Source: Brevibacterium sp. UCMA 11754
Lineage (GTDB): Bacteria > Actinomycetota > Actinomycetes > Actinomycetales > Brevibacteriaceae
DNA length: 64,000 bases
NCBI RefSeq assembly: GCF_021532275.1
Contig: NZ_JACBOT010000010.1
Span: 1 to 64,000, forward strand
Direction: 5' to 3'
Part shown: one piece after another, positions 48,734 through 57,250 of the stretch
Layout of the letters: the number at the start of each line of letters is the position of its first letter
Position numbering within the stretch: position 1 is the first letter of the stretch
Notes under the pieces: model-generated
What the model saw: the letters and a program-made list of their open reading frames with translations, nothing else
What the model was told of the DNA's origin: nothing
Databases searched by the model: none
Program-made: the position numbers and the translations under genes

Positions 48734-49264
48734 TCAGCTCACCCAATCCGCAAATGCCTCCCGTGCATGGGACAGCTTCGGATCAATGATGACACGGCAG
48801 TACCCGTTGTTCCGGTTCTCGGTGTAGAAGTCCTGGTGGACGGCCTCGGCGGTATGGAAGACGCCGAGGGGCTCAAGGGTGGTGACGATCGGAGCGTCGA
48901 AGAGCTCCTGTGCCTCGGCGATGGCGGCTTCGAAACGTGCCTTCTCATCCTCGTCGGCATAGAACATGGAAGACCGGTACTGGGTGCCCACATCGTAGCC
49001 CTGAGCGTTCAGGCTGGTGGGATCGTGTCCGGTGAAGAAGAGCCCCAGGATGACGCTTTCGGGAACGATGTCCGGGTCGAACGTGACCTGCAGCGCTTCG
49101 GCGTGACCGGAGGCCCCCGAGCAGACTTCACGGTAGTGCGGGTGCGGTGTGTAGCCCCCGGTGTATCCGGAGATGACCGAGGTGACTCCTGTGGTGCGCT
49201 GGTAGACGGCGTCGAGGCACCAGAAGCAGCCAGCACCCAGGGTCAAGGTACGAAGTTCACTCAT
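48734..49264 (-). CDS. msrA: Peptide methionine sulfoxide reductase A
   Basis: The 176-residue enzyme repairs Met-S-sulfoxide in proteins. The catalytic signature GAGCFWCLDAVY lies at residues 10-21, with SGYTGGYTPHPHYREVCSGASGHAE following. A resolving Cys is present in NNGYCRVI. It is followed immediately by the nitroreductase gene. Confidence 0.95.
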   Translation of the reverse strand: MSELRTLTLGAGCFWCLDAVYQRTTGVTSVISGYTGGYTPHPHYREVCSGASGHAEALQVTFDPDIVPESVILGLFFTGHDPTSLNAQGYDVGTQYRSSMFYADEDEKARFEAAIAEAQELFDAPIVTTLEPLGVFHTAEAVHQDFYTENRNNGYCRVIIDPKLSHAREAFADWVS

Positions 49265-49291
49265 ATTCGGTACAACGATGCTGTGCTCAGG

Positions 49292-50392
49292 TTATTCCCG
49301 GTCGGTGCGGAACGTCAGGTCAGCAGGGTTTGGCCACACGGTTCCGAGGGCCGTTTCATCTTCGTCGTCTGTGATCTCAATTCTGCTCTGGTATCCGGCC
49401 TCTTCCGAGTGCTCCTCGAGTCCATTCGGGTGGAGTGTTCCTGGACCCGTGCCGGAGGGAAGATCCTCGGAGAACAACAGGGACTCGGCTGGGAACGGTT
49501 CGTCGAAGGTGATGCGGCGCAGGCACCCTGCGCTGATCTCGAGACGGAGTTCAAGCCCGTTGTGGACCGCGCTGACAGGATAGGTCTGTGTCGCAGGGAT
49601 CGTGGTGTCTTCCGCAGTCGCCGGATAGACGTCGATGAAGCTGAAATCGACGTCAGTGAGCAGTTCGGCCAGTTGCCGGTCATCGAGCACGATCGGGCTC
49701 TCACCGGGATGGTGTCTGCGCGGATAGGAGACGTCGACGAAGAATCGAGCCGAGTCGAACTGCCGGCGGACGGTTTCCGCCGAGCGCTGGGACAACGGAT
49801 GAGGCTGGTCCAGCAGACGATGCACACATTCGCGGATTTGGTCCGGGAGTCCGACCTCGACAGGTGCGAAATCGATCTCATCGACATCGGACTGGACCTC
49901 GAATCTGTCGATGACAGCAGCGCAGACTGCCACCAGCGATCCGCTGGCCGCGGCGCCCAGCCCGCGCCCCAGTCCGGCAGGCAGTCGCGCGTCAATGGCA
50001 TCGGCGATGTTCTGAGTCGGATTCCACAGAGTCCAGCTGATCACTCCGGAGGCCGCCGCCGTGGTGGCGTTGAGGAACGCCTGTACCTTCGCCGCCTCAT
50101 CCTCCTCGGCAGATTCGTTCACGGTCGAATACCGTGCCGGTATCCCGGCGTCTGCGCCGAAAGCGCCGAACAGCTCACCGGGGTCGAACTCGTCGCCGAT
50201 CCGTCCGGCGAATGCCAGCGTGCCGGAGAGCCAGGTCAGACCGGTCGAGGCGATGGCGTTTGCAAGCCTGGCTGCCGGTTCGTGTTCTTGGGCGAAGTCA
50301 CGACGGCGGACGAGCGCGAGGGCGCCCGTTCCCGCGGCCGCGATGATGCGGGTGAGCCGGCGATGGCGTTCGGGAATATCGGGAAGACGCAT
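49292..50392 (-). CDS. Hypothetical protein, unrecognised
   Basis: The 366-residue protein has an N-terminal third rich in Ala/Gly with two weakly hydrophobic stretches (TRIIAAAGTGALALV and TGLTWLSGTLAFAGRI). A Gly-rich helix GLGRGLGAAASGSLVAVCAAVI lies in the middle, and an acidic beta-rich C-terminal half follows (VDFSFIDVYPATAEDTTI). No catalytic motif or family was recognised. The ATG at 50392 lies just after def (stop 50404), so it may be cotranscribed with def. Confidence 0.6.
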   Translation of the reverse strand: MRLPDIPERHRRLTRIIAAAGTGALALVRRRDFAQEHEPAARLANAIASTGLTWLSGTLAFAGRIGDEFDPGELFGAFGADAGIPARYSTVNESAEEDEAAKVQAFLNATTAAASGVISWTLWNPTQNIADAIDARLPAGLGRGLGAAASGSLVAVCAAVIDRFEVQSDVDEIDFAPVEVGLPDQIRECVHRLLDQPHPLSQRSAETVRRQFDSARFFVDVSYPRRHHPGESPIVLDDRQLAELLTDVDFSFIDVYPATAEDTTIPATQTYPVSAVHNGLELRLEISAGCLRRITFDEPFPAESLLFSEDLPSGTGPGTLHPNGLEEHSEEAGYQSRIEITDDEDETALGTVWPNPADLTFRTDRE

Positions 50393-50403
50393 GGAAGCAA
50401 TTG

Positions 50404-51069
50404 TCACATGAGCATGCCGCTGGGCAGGGTGAACCCGAGCTCGGCGGCGGCTTTCTGCGTGGACGGCTGGCTCCAGAACCTCGCGACCGAAGTGTTCGTC
50501 GACAGAGATCGCATCTCTGCCTTGTCCAGGAACATGATGCCGTCGAGGTGATCGGTCTCGTGGGCGACGATGCGTGCCGACCAACCGGAGACCACCTCGG
50601 CGATGGGCGCGCCCTTGAGGTCCTGGCCTCTCAGGTCGATCTCACGGGGACGGGCGACGACCGCTTGGTAGCCGGGGATCGACAGGCAACCTTCGAAGAA
50701 CGCGACGTCCTCGGAGGTGGCAGGGGTGTAGCCGGCATTGAGGACGACGCGCAGGGGCATCGGGGTCCGCTGCCGCACCTCGGCGGTCTCAGGGTCGAGA
50801 CTTCCGGGGTCTTCGGCCACGAACATCGACAGACCGATGCCCACCTGCGGACCAGCCAATCCCACACCTGGGGCGGCGAGCATGGTTGCCCGCATCACCT
50901 CAGCGAGTTGGGCCAGTTCCGCATCATCGACCTGCCCGTCGAAGGGGCGGGTGGTCGAGCGGAGGATCGGGTCGCCGGCCTCGACGATCGGGGCCACTCC
51001 CCCGCCTGCCTCTGCCGCGTCGAGCACGGAGCGGATTTGGGCGGCGATGAGCGCATCGGCATCATTCAT
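50404..51069 (-). CDS. def: Peptide deformylase
   Basis: The 221-residue metalloenzyme removes the formyl group from nascent proteins. Motif 1 is GVGLAGPQVG (about 68), motif 2 EGCLSIPGY (about 124), and motif 3 HETDHLDG (about 170); Cys and the two His bind the metal. N- and C-terminal extensions make it longer than the usual 170-190 residues. It precedes the hypothetical gene at 49292-50392 by 11 bases. Confidence 0.95.
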   Translation of the reverse strand: MNDADALIAAQIRSVLDAAEAGGGVAPIVEAGDPILRSTTRPFDGQVDDAELAQLAEVMRATMLAAPGVGLAGPQVGIGLSMFVAEDPGSLDPETAEVRQRTPMPLRVVLNAGYTPATSEDVAFFEGCLSIPGYQAVVARPREIDLRGQDLKGAPIAEVVSGWSARIVAHETDHLDGIMFLDKAEMRSLSTNTSVARFWSQPSTQKAAAELGFTLPSGMLM

Positions 51070-51091
51070 GGTCAGGGACCTTTCGACCGGC

Positions 51092-51907
51092 TCACACGTC
51101 CCGGGCGACGATGAGCTCGGCGTGTTTGAGTAAGGGTGCGTCGATCATCTTGCCTTCGTAGGCGAACGCGCCCTTCTCGGTCTTCCCGAGTTCGAGCACG
51201 GCCTTCGCCCAGGTCAGCTGCTCCTCACTTGGGCGGAACGCATCGCGGACGACGGGAACGTGGCTGGGGTGGATGGAGACCTTGCCGCTGAAGCCGGACT
51301 GCACGGCGTCTTCGGCTTCCTCTCCCAGGCCGTCGAGGTCGGGGATGTTCGCCCAGATCGAGTCGAGGGCGAATCTTCCGTGTGCACTGGCGGCCAGCAG
51401 GGTCGAATTGCGCACGTGTTTGGCAACATCGCGGTAGCCGCCGTCGGCAGTGCGCGACGACCCTCCGCCGAGGTCGGCGATGAGGTCCTCGGATCCCCAC
51501 ATGAGTGCGTAGGCGTTGGGTGCGGCGGCGATCTCGGCGACGTTGACGGCGCCCAGGGCCGTCTCGATCAGTGCGATGACCTGGTAGTCACCGAGGACCG
51601 TAAGGTCGGAGGCGTGCTCACACTTCGGCAGCATGACAGCCGTGTACTCGGTCTTGGCGAGCATCGCGAGATCCTCGCCGAGGTGCTCCGAATCCCGGGC
51701 ATTGATGCGGACCACCGTGCGGGTCGGATCAAGCGGATAGTCGATGATCGCTTCGCGTGCGGTGGGCTTGTCGGCGTCGTTGACCGCGTCCTCGAGGTCG
51801 AGGATGACGATGTCGGAGCGTTCGGCTGCCTTCGTATAGCGGTCGGGGCGGTCGCCGGGGACGAAGAGCCAGGCGGGTTTGAAGTCCAATGCCATGGTGG
51901 TGCTCAC
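51092..51907 (-). CDS. CitE-like HpcH/HpaI-family lyase
   Basis: The 271-residue TIM-barrel protein has LFVPGDRPDRYTKAAERSDIVILDLEDAV at the start, VVRINARDSEH, a central IALIETALGAVNVAEIA with the metal Glu, and ALMWGSEDLIADLGG. It resembles M. tuberculosis Rv2498c, reported as an (R)-3-hydroxy-3-methylglutaryl-CoA lyase in leucine breakdown. The GTG start overlaps the MaoC stop (GTGA). The pair belongs functionally with the carboxylase cluster at 56035-60867. Confidence 0.8.
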   Translation of the reverse strand: MSTTMALDFKPAWLFVPGDRPDRYTKAAERSDIVILDLEDAVNDADKPTAREAIIDYPLDPTRTVVRINARDSEHLGEDLAMLAKTEYTAVMLPKCEHASDLTVLGDYQVIALIETALGAVNVAEIAAAPNAYALMWGSEDLIADLGGGSSRTADGGYRDVAKHVRNSTLLAASAHGRFALDSIWANIPDLDGLGEEAEDAVQSGFSGKVSIHPSHVPVVRDAFRPSEEQLTWAKAVLELGKTEKGAFAYEGKMIDAPLLKHAELIVARDV

Positions 51908-52425
51908 TTTCCGGTTTCGGGCTGGGTGTTCTTCTCGCCTGCTTCGTCGGCGTGGCTGGAGTCGAACATCATGGTCTGGCGCACGGCCTTGGCGACGAGG
52001 GTTCCGTCCTGGTTGTAGCCGCGGTGCTCCAAGGTCACGATGCCCTGGCCGGGCCGGGACTTCGAGTTGCGCTTGTCGAGGATCGTCGTCTCCGCATACA
52101 GGGTGTCGCCGTGGAAGAGCGGAGCGGGGAAGGAGACCTCGGAGAAGCCGAGATTGCCCACGATCGTGCCCTGAGTCAGCTGCGTGACCGACAGGCCGAT
52201 GAGGGTGGAGAGGGTGAACATCGAGTTGACGAGGCGCTGTCCGAAGGGCTCGGTCGCCGCGAAGGCTGCATCAAGGTGAAGGGCCTGCGTGTTCATGGTC
52301 ACGGCGGTGAACCAGGTGTTGTCCGCCTCGGTGATGGTCCGGCCCGGCGCGTGCTTGTAGATCGCGCCGACTTCCATCTCGTCTAGCCACAGACCTCGTT
52401 GTTCGATGACTTTCTGCTCACTCAT
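51904..52425 (-). CDS. MaoC-family hydratase
   Basis: The 173-residue hotdog-fold protein has the hydratase region MEVGAIYKHAPGRTITEADNTWF, with Asp/His residues in the first helix, and a FPAPLFHGDTLYAETTI strand. The family hydrates enoyl-CoA. It is coupled to the CitE-like gene, as Rv2499c is to Rv2498c in M. tuberculosis. GAGGAG precedes the ATG. The direct repeat GTGTCACTG occurs twice in its leader (about 52439 and 52468). Confidence 0.82.
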   Translation of the reverse strand: MSEQKVIEQRGLWLDEMEVGAIYKHAPGRTITEADNTWFTAVTMNTQALHLDAAFAATEPFGQRLVNSMFTLSTLIGLSVTQLTQGTIVGNLGFSEVSFPAPLFHGDTLYAETTILDKRNSKSRPGQGIVTLEHRGYNQDGTLVAKAVRQTMMFDSSHADEAGEKNTQPETGK

Positions 52426-52516
52426 GCGTCACTCCTCTGTGTCACTGCTGATCGCCGTGTGTCACTGACCACTTGTCGTGATTTGAGCTTATCGCCTGGG
52501 CCCGAACAGCAGGTAA

Positions 52517-52544
52517 CCCGGGTGCTCACGATGAGTCGCCCGGG
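52517..52544 (-). terminator. Hairpin between SRPBCC and MaoC genes
   Basis: Two CCCGGG blocks and flanking bases form an 11-12 bp stem with one bulge, about 50 bases after the SRPBCC stop. There is no T-run. The remaining 52426-52593 holds no gene. Confidence 0.45.
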
Positions 52545-52593
52545 CTATCTGATTGCAGTGTGGACAATCGTGGTGTTGTGAGTTGTCGCGTGT

Positions 52594-53079
52594 TCAGCTG
52601 GTCAGCTCTCCTTCGAGGACATTGAACGCCGAGCTCCAGCCGTCGTAGGCGCTGGCGTCGGAGCCCGAATCATTCGGAATTCCTGTCAACGCGAACGTCA
52701 TCCGCGTGGAATTCTCGTCGATCTCATCGAATTCGATGCTCACCCGGGGTGCATCATCGACGTCTCCCGGGCTGCCCCAGGTGAAATCCAATCGCCGAGG
52801 TGGCTCGATGTGGAGGTATCTGCCGGCAGTCGGAAATTCCATGTCGGTGCCCACGATCTGCATCGTGTACGTATAGAGACCACCGACGCGCAGATCGGCA
52901 CTAACCGATTCGCGGGGCGTGACCAGGGTTTCCGGATGCATCCACTGAGCCATGACATCGGGGCTGGTCCAGGCATCCCAGACCCGTTCGCGTGGTGCTG
53001 CGAAGTCGCGGACGATGGTGAAGCCCGGCGCCCCAGTCGTTTCTGCTGTGCTGTCGGCGGACATGCTGTTCTGATTCAT
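52594..53079 (-). CDS. SRPBCC (AHSA1-type) protein
   Basis: The 161-residue helix-grip fold protein has FTIVRDFAAPRERVWDAWTSPDVMAQWMHPE at the start of the domain and ending GWSSAFNVLEGELTS. Such proteins bind small hydrophobic ligands. It is paired with the ArsR gene upstream, a common actinobacterial arrangement. GGAGGA lies nine bases before the ATG at 53079, which decides the start over 53106. Confidence 0.85.
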   Translation of the reverse strand: MNQNSMSADSTAETTGAPGFTIVRDFAAPRERVWDAWTSPDVMAQWMHPETLVTPRESVSADLRVGGLYTYTMQIVGTDMEFPTAGRYLHIEPPRRLDFTWGSPGDVDDAPRVSIEFDEIDENSTRMTFALTGIPNDSGSDASAYDGWSSAFNVLEGELTS

Positions 53080-53102
53080 GATGGTTCTCCTCCTTGAGTC
53101 GA

Positions 53103-53414
53103 TCACTTCTTCTCGGCCAGAACCTGGTCGAGGTTGTCGAACCGCTGTTCCCAGTCCTCGCGTGCCGACAGCAGCCAGTCTGTGGCGGTAGTCAGTCGGT
53201 CGGTATTGAGATGTACGATCCGTGTCTGTGCGCTCTTGGTCCTGGTGATCAACCCAGCATCCTCGAGCACCTTGAGATGCTGCGACACTGCCGACCTGCT
53301 GATGGTCAGCGGTTCGGCCAACTCTCCTGCACTGAGGTCCCCTGCTCGCAGGCGGTCGATCATCGCCCGCCGAGTCGGGTCAGCCAAAGCACCGAACAGC
53401 GAACTCAGATTCAT
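53103..53414 (-). CDS. ArsR-family transcriptional regulator
   Basis: The 103-residue winged-helix repressor begins LSSLFGALADPTRRAMIDRL, with recognition helix SRSAVSQHLKVLEDAGLI. No metal-binding Cys pairs are present, so it is probably not a metal sensor. It is cotranscribed with the SRPBCC gene, 23 bases apart, and likely represses its own operon through the palindromes just upstream. Confidence 0.9.
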   Translation of the reverse strand: MNLSSLFGALADPTRRAMIDRLRAGDLSAGELAEPLTISRSAVSQHLKVLEDAGLITRTKSAQTRIVHLNTDRLTTATDWLLSAREDWEQRFDNLDQVLAEKK

Positions 53415-53425
53415 TTCAGCATCTC

Positions 53426-53443
53426 CTTAATTAAGTAATTACT
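53426..53443. promoter_or_regulatory. Overlapping AT-rich palindromes before ArsR gene
   Basis: CTTAATTAAG (53426-53435) and AGTAATTACT (53434-53443) overlap by two bases, 12-29 bases upstream of the ArsR start, and include the ribosome site. This is a likely autoregulatory operator. Confidence 0.55.
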
Positions 53444-53551
53444 ACACTACAGCGTGGGGCGCCGGTGTCAAGGGCCTTCTGCGAAACCGGATCGGACGCG
53501 TCGACCCGCTAGGCTGGTGGCATCGGCTCAACGACTATCTTCAGGAGAGAC

Positions 53552-54373
53552 ATGGACCGCGACTCGATCGAATGCTGGTTGACCGACATGGACGGTGTCC
53601 TAGTCAGGGAGAACAATCCGCTACCTGGCGCGGCCGAGCTCCTCGCACAGTGGCGACAGGCAGACATCCCCTACCTCGTGCTGACGAACAATTCGATCTA
53701 CACCGCTCGGGACCTCTCTGCCCGACTCCGGTCGAACGGCCTCGACGTTCCCGAATCGAAGATCTGGACCTCCGCGATGGCCACTGCCGACTTCCTGTCC
53801 AACCAGGTCGAGCACGGCACCGCCTACGTCGTCGGCGAGGCGGGACTGACCACGGCGATCCACGAGGCCGGGTTCATCATGACCGAGAAGGATCCGGACT
53901 TCGTCGTCGTCGGCGAGACCCATTCCTATTCCTTCGAGGCGATCACCAAGGCGATCCGCCTCATCGACGGCGGTTCACGCTTCATCGTGACCAACCCCGA
54001 TGCCACCGGCCCCAGCCCCGAGGGCGTCCTCCCTGCCACCGGCGCCATCGCCGCGCTGATCACGAAGGCCACGAACCGAGACCCCTACGTCGTGGGCAAA
54101 CCCAATCCCATGATGTTCAGATCCGCACTCAACCAGATCGGCGCTCACTCGATGAGCACCGCGATGATCGGCGACCGGATGGACACAGACATCATCGCGG
54201 GCATGGAAGCGGGCATGCATACGGTTCTCGTCCTCTCGGGGATCTCCACCGCCGAGGATGTGCGCCGTTTCCCATTCCGCCCCAATGAGATCGTCAACGG
54301 AGTTCACGATCTCCTCGACGTTCCTCTCGATCAGCGAGGGACGCTGGGACCAGACGTCACCGGCTCCGCCTGA
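53552..54373 (+). CDS. HAD-superfamily subclass IIA phosphatase (NagD-like)
   Basis: The 273-residue protein has nucleophile motif DMDGVLV (residues 12-18), motif II YLVLTNNSIYTARDL, and the late motif MIGDRMDTDIIAGMEAGM. The cap domain lies between about 70 and 200. The family dephosphorylates sugar phosphates, nucleotides or glycolate phosphate. GGAGAG lies upstream of the ATG. It is convergent with cls. Confidence 0.88.
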   Translation: MDRDSIECWLTDMDGVLVRENNPLPGAAELLAQWRQADIPYLVLTNNSIYTARDLSARLRSNGLDVPESKIWTSAMATADFLSNQVEHGTAYVVGEAGLTTAIHEAGFIMTEKDPDFVVVGETHSYSFEAITKAIRLIDGGSRFIVTNPDATGPSPEGVLPATGAIAALITKATNRDPYVVGKPNPMMFRSALNQIGAHSMSTAMIGDRMDTDIIAGMEAGMHTVLVLSGISTAEDVRRFPFRPNEIVNGVHDLLDVPLDQRGTLGPDVTGSA

Positions 54374-54415
54374 GACCATTCCGCGTCGCCGCATGACGCC
54401 CCGCCTCGAGCATCC

Positions 54416-55888
54416 TTACTGCAGGGCCGAGGTCAACCTCATCGCGGATTCCATGTAACGCCTGATCAGCGGGCGCTTCTCCCACTCCTCCAGGGTGAGC
54501 TCCCGACTGGCCTGCTGGTAGCCGGCGACCACCTCGGCGATGTCACCAACGAGGTCTCCTCCGGTCGTCAGCAGGCTGATCTCGTAGTTGAGACCGAAGG
54601 ACCGCATGTCCATATTCGATGACCCCATCACCGCGTACTTGTCATCGACGACGAAGCACTTCGTATGCAGCACCTGCGGCTTCGGGTACAGGAAGATCCG
54701 CACCCCGGCCTCCAGCAGAGAGCGGTAGTAGGAGGATTGGGCGCGCTCAACCATGTACTGGTCGGCCTGCTCGCTGACGTAGAGTTCGACATCGACTCCC
54801 CGGTGGGCCGCTGTGGTCACGGCCGAGAGCAGGGATTCGTCGGGCACGAAGTACGGGCTGACGATCGCCAGCCGTTCCTGCGCGAGATACATCATCGAGG
54901 TGAACACCTTGAGGTTGGGTTCTGTTTTGAACCCGGGGCCCGAGGGGATGAGCTGCATGGCACTGGTCGCACCGCCGACATCCGGCTCGTCCCCGTCGCG
55001 TTCATAGGGTCTGATGCCCAGCGCCTCACCGCATTCGGAGTACCAGTCGGTGGAGAACACAGCCTCGACCGCGGCCACGATCGGACCGCTGAGTTCGACC
55101 ATGATGTCGCGCCAGTGCCGGCCGATCTCAATGTTCTTCTTCTGCAGGTAACTCGAGTCGATCATGTTCTGCGACCCCATCATCGCTTTGATTCCGTCGA
55201 CGACGAGGAGCTTGCGGTGATTGCGCAGATCGATGCGCCTGGCCTTTCCCCGCCACGGGATGAAGGGCAGCATGAGGTGCCATTCGATGCCGACCTTGGT
55301 CAGGCGTCTGCCCAGCCGGTGGAAGCCCGGGTACTTGCGTGAGCCGATGTGATCGAAGAGCACCTTGACCTGCACTCCGCGGGCGGCCGCGCGCTCAAGT
55401 GCTTGGAAGAAGACATCGGTCGTGGAGTCCCAGGCCATGATGTAGATCTCGACGTGCGCGTATTCACGAGCGCCATCAACGAGCTCGGCCATTCGGCCGA
55501 TGCTGGTCTCGTAGTCCGAGATCACGCCATGACTGTTCCCCGTGACCATGGGCAGCGCCGTGAGTGAGCGCCCGAGCGAGGCAACCGACACGAAGTCCCG
55601 TGGTGCGTCCAGAGACGGCGGCACATCGGGCAGTTCATCGGCGCCTTCGTGCATGAGTTCATTTGCGTCGGCTTGGATCCGCGCCCGACGCTGGTTGATA
55701 TAGGGACTGCCGAGCATGAGGAACAGCGGGATCCCGACGATCGGGAGGAACAGGATCAGCAGCAGCCAGGCCGATGAGGACGAGGGCCTGCGGTTTTCGG
55801 GAACAACGCCGATGGCGATGATCTTCACCGCGTATTCGATGACGATCAGACTCACAGTCAGAACCGATGTGATGACACTGTAGTCCAA
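54416..55888 (-). CDS. cls: Cardiolipin synthase
   Basis: The 490-residue phospholipase-D-type membrane enzyme has two N-terminal helices (about 5-25 and 38-58, PLDc_N), HKD motif 1 NHRKLLVVDG (about 222) and HKD motif 2 HTKCFVVDDKYAVMGSSN (about 403). The TTG at 55888 is chosen because AGGAGG lies six bases upstream. The longer frame to 55981 would begin inside the hairpin that ends the acyl-CoA dehydrogenase operon. Confidence 0.92.
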   Translation of the reverse strand: MDYSVITSVLTVSLIVIEYAVKIIAIGVVPENRRPSSSSAWLLLILFLPIVGIPLFLMLGSPYINQRRARIQADANELMHEGADELPDVPPSLDAPRDFVSVASLGRSLTALPMVTGNSHGVISDYETSIGRMAELVDGAREYAHVEIYIMAWDSTTDVFFQALERAAARGVQVKVLFDHIGSRKYPGFHRLGRRLTKVGIEWHLMLPFIPWRGKARRIDLRNHRKLLVVDGIKAMMGSQNMIDSSYLQKKNIEIGRHWRDIMVELSGPIVAAVEAVFSTDWYSECGEALGIRPYERDGDEPDVGGATSAMQLIPSGPGFKTEPNLKVFTSMMYLAQERLAIVSPYFVPDESLLSAVTTAAHRGVDVELYVSEQADQYMVERAQSSYYRSLLEAGVRIFLYPKPQVLHTKCFVVDDKYAVMGSSNMDMRSFGLNYEISLLTTGGDLVGDIAEVVAGYQQASRELTLEEWEKRPLIRRYMESAMRLTSALQ

Positions 55889-55954
55889 CTCTTGCCTCCT
55901 GGTCCTCAGCTGTTCGGCGGGTGTCTGTTCAACCTTATCCGGGACCGATGACAA

Positions 55955-56020
55955 ACACCGCCCGCCGAGGTGGCCCTGCACTTCCGTAGGGAAGTATCGA
56001 GCCGCCTCGGCGGGCGGTGT
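55955..56020 (-). terminator. Terminator of carboxylase/dehydrogenase operon
   Basis: A perfect 16-bp outer stem (ACACCGCCCGCCGAGG with its complement) encloses a 34-base loop with its own small hairpin and is followed on the minus strand by GTTTGT. It lies 15 bases after the acyl-CoA dehydrogenase stop. The left arm contains one CGCCGAGGTGG copy. Confidence 0.8.
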
Positions 56021-56034
56021 GATTGCGGCTGAGC

Positions 56035-57207
56035 TCAGATTCCGAGTTCGCGGGCGATGAGCATGAGTTGGACCTCGGTCGTGCCTTCGCCGACTTCGAG
56101 GATCTTCGAGTCACGGTAGTGGCGGGCGACGAGGTATTCGTTCATGAAGCCGTACCCGCCGTGGATCTGCGTGGCGTCGCGGGCGTTGTCCATCGCGGCC
56201 TCACCGGCAACCATCTTCGCAATCGCGGCTTCCTTCTTGAAGGGAAGTCCTGCCATCATGCGCGATGCCGCGAGGTAGTACGCGGAACGGGCTGCGACGA
56301 CGCGGGCCTCCATCCGGGCGATCTTGAAGGAGATCCCCTGGAAGTCGGAGATCGGCTTGCCGAAGGCCTGACGCTCCTTCGCGTACTTCACGGATTCGTC
56401 GACACAGCCTTGGGCGGCACCGACGGACAGTGCGCCCACGGCGATTCGGCCCTCGTCGAGGATGCGCAGGAAGTTAGCGTAGCCGCGCCCCCGTTCGCCG
56501 AGCAGGTTGGCTTCGGGCACCTGCACGTTGTCGAAGGTCAGCGGGTGCGTGTCCGATGAGTTCCAGCCGACCTTGTCATAGGCGGGCTCGGCAGTGAAGC
56601 CGGGGGTGCCCGTCGGGATCATGATCGTCGAGATCTCGGGGACCTCGCGGCCGGAGCCGGAGGTTCGGGTTCCGGTCACGGCGGTGGCTGTGACCAGACG
56701 GGTGATGTCGGTGCCCGAGTTCGTGATGAAGCACTTTCCACCGTCGACCGTCCAGGTGCCGTTCTCCAGGGTGGCCTTGGTCCGCGTGCCGCCGGCGTCG
56801 GATCCTGCTTCCGGTTCGGTCAGGCCGAAGGCGGCCAGCCCGGAGGCATCGGTGAGTTTGGGCAGCCATTCGCGCTTCTGCTCCTCGGTGCCGAAGCGGT
56901 AGATCGGCATTGCCCCCAGGGAGACACCGGCCTCCAGCGTGATGGCCAGCGACTGGTTGACGCGGGCGATCTCCTCGATGGCAAGTGTCAGCGCGAAGTA
57001 GTCCCCGCCCATCCCGCCGTACTCTTCATCGAAGGGCAGCCCGAAGAGGCCCATCTGCCCCATCTTCTTCACGAGTTCGTAGGGGAACTCGTGCTTGGCA
57101 TCGAGTTCAGCCGACACTGGCGCGACCTCTTCGTCGGCGAACTTCGCGACGCCGGCTCGCAGGTCCTCGTATTCTTCGGGCAGCATGCCCGGAACGAAAG
57201 CTGTCAT
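56035..57207 (-). CDS. Acyl-CoA dehydrogenase, isovaleryl/2-methylacyl type
   Basis: The 390-residue FAD enzyme has LTEPEAGSDAGGTRTKA (FAD/substrate loop), CFITNSGTDITRLV, RQAFGKPISDFQGISFKIARM, the ATQIHGGYGFMNEYLVARHYRD block and EVGEGTTEVQ near the C-terminus. It follows methylcrotonyl-CoA carboxylase genes in one operon, like fadE19 (Rv2500c) in M. tuberculosis, so isovaleryl-CoA or another branched acyl-CoA is the expected substrate. GGGGAGG precedes the ATG. Confidence 0.9.
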   Translation of the reverse strand: MTAFVPGMLPEEYEDLRAGVAKFADEEVAPVSAELDAKHEFPYELVKKMGQMGLFGLPFDEEYGGMGGDYFALTLAIEEIARVNQSLAITLEAGVSLGAMPIYRFGTEEQKREWLPKLTDASGLAAFGLTEPEAGSDAGGTRTKATLENGTWTVDGGKCFITNSGTDITRLVTATAVTGTRTSGSGREVPEISTIMIPTGTPGFTAEPAYDKVGWNSSDTHPLTFDNVQVPEANLLGERGRGYANFLRILDEGRIAVGALSVGAAQGCVDESVKYAKERQAFGKPISDFQGISFKIARMEARVVAARSAYYLAASRMMAGLPFKKEAAIAKMVAGEAAMDNARDATQIHGGYGFMNEYLVARHYRDSKILEVGEGTTEVQLMLIARELGI

Positions 57208-57250
57208 GATTTCCTCCCCGCTGTATGCGTGGTCAGTGAGTTTCTGATGG

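Noticed and set aside
48419-50551. 710-codon + strand frame opposite nitroreductase, msrA and the hypothetical gene
   Set aside because: It overlaps three genes on the other strand, including the certain msrA, and has shadow-like composition.
34384-54538. Four complement-strand copies of the 11-mer as evidence against polarity
   Set aside because: All four encode Ala-Glu-Val in sense in minus-strand genes (tilS, dacB, def, cls), so codon usage accounts for them.
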